A stretch of 5,975 bases of DNA, taken from NCBI GenBank assembly GCA_007571185.1, contig RKRX01000205.1, forward strand, positions 1 to 5,975, in the 5' to 3' direction. A model generated the notes under the pieces. That model searched no databases and was not told the DNA's origin. It saw nothing but the letters and a program-made list of their open reading frames with translations. Both the position numbers and the translations under genes were made by a program. Below are positions 5,675 through 5,975 of the stretch, piece after piece; positions within the stretch are counted from its first letter, which is position 1, and every line of letters starts with the position of its first letter. The DNA is from Oceanicaulis sp. GTDB lineage: Bacteria > Pseudomonadota > Alphaproteobacteria > Caulobacterales > Maricaulaceae.

Positions 5675-5975
5675 TCACCACTTGAACCCGATCACCTCCA
5701 ACCCGGCCCGCCATTCGCTGGGACGGCTGCTCACATATGAACGCAGAACCTGACCGTCCGGGCCCAGCGCGAACCCGTAGCCCAGTTCCGTGTTCCAGCT
5801 CATCTGCGGCGTCACCCCGCGCTCAGAACCCACGCCCCGTACAGCCATCCGATCATCGCCCCATAGCTGTAATCCGCCGCCCAGCGAGCCCGCATGGCCC
5901 CAGGCCGGCGTCAGGGAGAACGATAAGCCCGTACCATTCTCTTGCGGCTTGAGACCCAGGCTCAAACCCACACCC
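5675..5975 (-). CDS. C-terminal end of a probable outer-membrane beta-barrel (autotransporter-like) protein, cut by window edge
   Basis: Only the last 99 residues are visible; the frame stays open to the right edge, so the N-terminal part lies outside and the GTG codon at 5971 is not a true start. The text has alternating strand-like segments: VGLSLGLKPQ, then GTGLSFSLTPAWGHAG, LGGGLQLWGDD, SWNTELGYGFALG, QVLRSYV and finally WRAGLEVIGFKW. Strands with every second residue hydrophobic, glycine-rich turns and a terminal aromatic residue fit an outer-membrane barrel with a C-terminal insertion signal. The order SLTPAWG, LW, and TELGYGF resembles the barrel ends of large alphaproteobacterial secreted or autotransporter-like proteins that I recall; this is memory, not a search. 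The passenger and function are unknown. The gene is convergent with queG and ends before a good terminator. Confidence 0.6.
   Translation of the reverse strand, partial: GVGLSLGLKPQENGTGLSFSLTPAWGHAGSLGGGLQLWGDDRMAVRGVGSERGVTPQMSWNTELGYGFALGPDGQVLRSYVSSRPSEWRAGLEVIGFKW

Overview
The window reads as an ordinary piece of chromosome from a GC-rich Alphaproteobacterium. Protein style supports this: the BacA-type UppP, the RPGR-type LolA, the glyoxalase I ending and the HTH/methyltransferase fusion all resemble Caulobacterales, Maricaulales or Hyphomonadales proteins. That placement is my recollection of family style, not a search result. Coding density is high, every intact frame is free of frameshifts, and I see no tRNA, rRNA, insertion sequence, CRISPR array or phage gene.

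Layout. From the left edge to 1917 three genes lie on the minus strand and probably form one transcript, read ada-like (1917 to 1039), then a small three-helix membrane protein of unknown function (1028 to 474), then gloA (421 to beyond the left edge). A 172-bp divergent spacer (1918-2089) separates this unit from a plus-strand lolA-like gene (2090-2773). The lolA stop overlaps by 4 bp the stop of the convergent minus-strand uppP (3570 to 2770). A second divergent spacer (3571-3781) leads into a plus-strand pair, a glutathione S-transferase gene (3782-4459) and queG (4463-5575), separated by 3 nt. At the right edge, on the minus strand, is the C-terminal end of a probable outer-membrane beta-barrel protein (5675 to beyond 5975), followed by a plausible intrinsic terminator at 5598-5630.

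How the genes may work together. The leftmost unit joins DNA alkyl-damage reversal (O6-methylguanine methyltransferase) with methylglyoxal removal (glyoxalase I), so a shared theme of protection from electrophiles is reasonable; the membrane protein between them has no assigned role. LolA and UppP both serve envelope building, by lipoprotein transfer across the periplasm and by recycling of undecaprenyl carrier lipid, but they are convergent and so separately transcribed. GST and QueG are probably co-transcribed; QueG makes queuosine in tRNA, and the GST's substrate is unknown.

No clearly new system is present. The best unexplained signals are non-coding: five GGAGT/ACTCC pentamers in the ada/lolA spacer, with the forward copies about 45 bp apart; a perfect inverted repeat in the uppP/gst spacer; and a set of competing hairpins around the overlapping lolA/uppP stops.
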